The translations under genes and the position numbers were made by a program. Under the pieces are notes generated by a model. The model was not told the DNA's origin. It made no database searches and saw nothing but the letters and a program-made list of their open reading frames with translations. From Fidelibacterota bacterium (lineage in GTDB: Bacteria; Fidelibacterota; Marinisomatia; Marinisomatales; UBA8229), in the NCBI GenBank assembly GCA_003535775.1, contig DPYO01000149.1:1-7507 (forward strand): a DNA stretch of 7,507 nt, in the 5' to 3' direction. This document shows, in pieces, positions 6,944-7,507 of the stretch. Every line of letters begins with the position of its first letter. The stretch's first letter is position 1.

Positions 6944-6999
6944 AAATAAAAAACTGCTCTTTATACCATCCCCACTTTTTTACAAAGAGGTGGGGGATG
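6944..6999 (-). promoter_or_regulatory. Competing hairpins plus T-run ahead of ABC-F gene (attenuator-like)
   Basis: Reading the minus strand: segment 1 CATCCCCCAC (6999-6990) pairs with segment 3 GTGGGGATG (6975-6967), nine pairs with one bulged C. Segment 2 CTCTTTGTA (6989-6981), which lies in that hairpin's loop, pairs with segment 4 TATAAAGAG (6965-6957), eight pairs with one mismatch. Segment 4 is followed by CAG and six T (6953-6948), then ATTT. The 2:4 hairpin is thus placed like an intrinsic terminator and the 1:3 hairpin like its antiterminator. Connecting gaps of 0 and 1 base make a full simultaneous pseudoknot unlikely. ACAAAG (7032-7027) just after the Nudix stop could also pair with segment 2. 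It may alternatively be just the 3' end of the Nudix transcript. Confidence 0.5.
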
Positions 7000-7033
7000 C
7001 TCACTCTTGACTACTGAGATTGAGGACTTTGTG

Positions 7034-7507
7034 CTATAGATTTTTAATTGCTAATGTCTTTTCTACCATCCTTTGAATAGAATTTTCTGGATTTAATTCT
7101 ATAACCTCATCTATAGGTATCCAAGCTACATCATATGATTCATCGCTGATGGTTATTTTGTTAGAAGCAGGGTCAGTTTCTAGTAAGAATCGGATATCAT
7201 AATGTTTATGTGATGGTTGGTTCATTTGTTTTGGTATCTCGTGTATATCTAAATCAAATATTTCATCACTCAAAATATTGAAATATTGGATTCCAGATTC
7301 CTCTTTTGCTTCCCGCAGTGCAACTTTGAGCAAGTCATTCTCACCATCAGCGTGGCCTCCCAATTGTAGCCACATCCCCAGTTTTTTATGATGAGTCATC
7401 AATATTTTTTCTTTATCTGCACTCAGAATCCATGCAGAACCAGTAAAGTGTCCATCATAATTATCTTTTAAAAAGCATCCATCAGTTTTTAGGAGACTCA
7501 ACATTTC
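7034..7507 (-). CDS. Nudix hydrolase, 5' end outside the window
   Basis: The Nudix signature is seen as GGHADGENDLLKVALREAKE, continuing ESGI (49-72, counted from Met at 7504), with the metal-binding REXXEE core intact (Arg64, Glu65, Glu68, Glu69). The spacing departs slightly from G-x5-E-x7-REUXEEXGU: Asn stands where the first Glu is expected and a Glu sits one place earlier, a form typical of the LGGHADG-type subgroup. HFTGSAW (19-25) and HKHYDIRFL (99-107) are also typical of that subgroup. Such enzymes cleave nucleoside diphosphates linked to another group; the substrate is unknown. The frame stays open to the window edge (Glu codon at 7505-7507), and relatives carry about 20-40 residues before this point, so the Met at 7504 is probably internal. 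The gene ends with TAG at 7034-7036. Confidence 0.9.
   Translation of the reverse strand, partial: EMLSLLKTDGCFLKDNYDGHFTGSAWILSADKEKILMTHHKKLGMWLQLGGHADGENDLLKVALREAKEESGIQYFNILSDEIFDLDIHEIPKQMNQPSHKHYDIRFLLETDPASNKITISDESYDVAWIPIDEVIELNPENSIQRMVEKTLAIKNL

Overview
The window carries seven genes, all on the minus strand, so transcription runs from high to low coordinates. In that order they are a Nudix hydrolase (start outside the window), an ABC-F ribosome-associated ATPase, an M1-family zinc aminopeptidase lipoprotein, a sterol desaturase/fatty acid hydroxylase family membrane enzyme, a secreted outer-membrane-like protein of unknown family, a DUF4442 hotdog-fold protein, and the N-terminal 123 codons of formamidopyrimidine-DNA glycosylase (mutM), which leaves the window at base 1. 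The two edge genes are incomplete.

The organism looks like a Gram-negative bacterium of moderate to low GC that uses the standard code. The lipobox aminopeptidase and the signal-peptide protein point to an outer membrane. The mix of genes, the weak Shine-Dalgarno sequences and the style of the M1 peptidase (GMEH instead of GAMEN) recall the Bacteroidota/FCB group, perhaps a marine uncultured lineage. That placement is inference from family resemblance only. No phage, transposase, CRISPR, rRNA or tRNA gene was seen.

Region by region: 7034-7507 is Nudix; 6858-7033 is a structured spacer with two competing hairpins and a T-run, resembling an attenuator before the ABC-F gene; 4977-6857 is ABC-F; 4902-4976 holds a possible weak terminator; 3213-4901 is the aminopeptidase. 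Next comes a segment of about 1 kb (2176-3223) in which the desaturase gene lies between two copies of a 34-bp direct repeat. One copy overlaps the aminopeptidase stop and the other overlaps the start region of the outer-membrane-like gene. Deleting the segment between the repeats would place these two genes in tight operon spacing, so the desaturase looks like a later arrival. The outer-membrane-like gene (1180-2220) contains a run of nine G (coding strand) in a probable loop, a candidate phase-variation site. DUF4442 (619-1104) and mutM (1-369) follow, separated by a 249-base spacer with a 51-base imperfect inverted repeat.

Most of the genes are ordinary housekeeping or accessory families with no evident shared pathway. 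The points worth following up are the repeat-bracketed desaturase cassette, the G9 tract and the competing hairpins ahead of the ABC-F gene.
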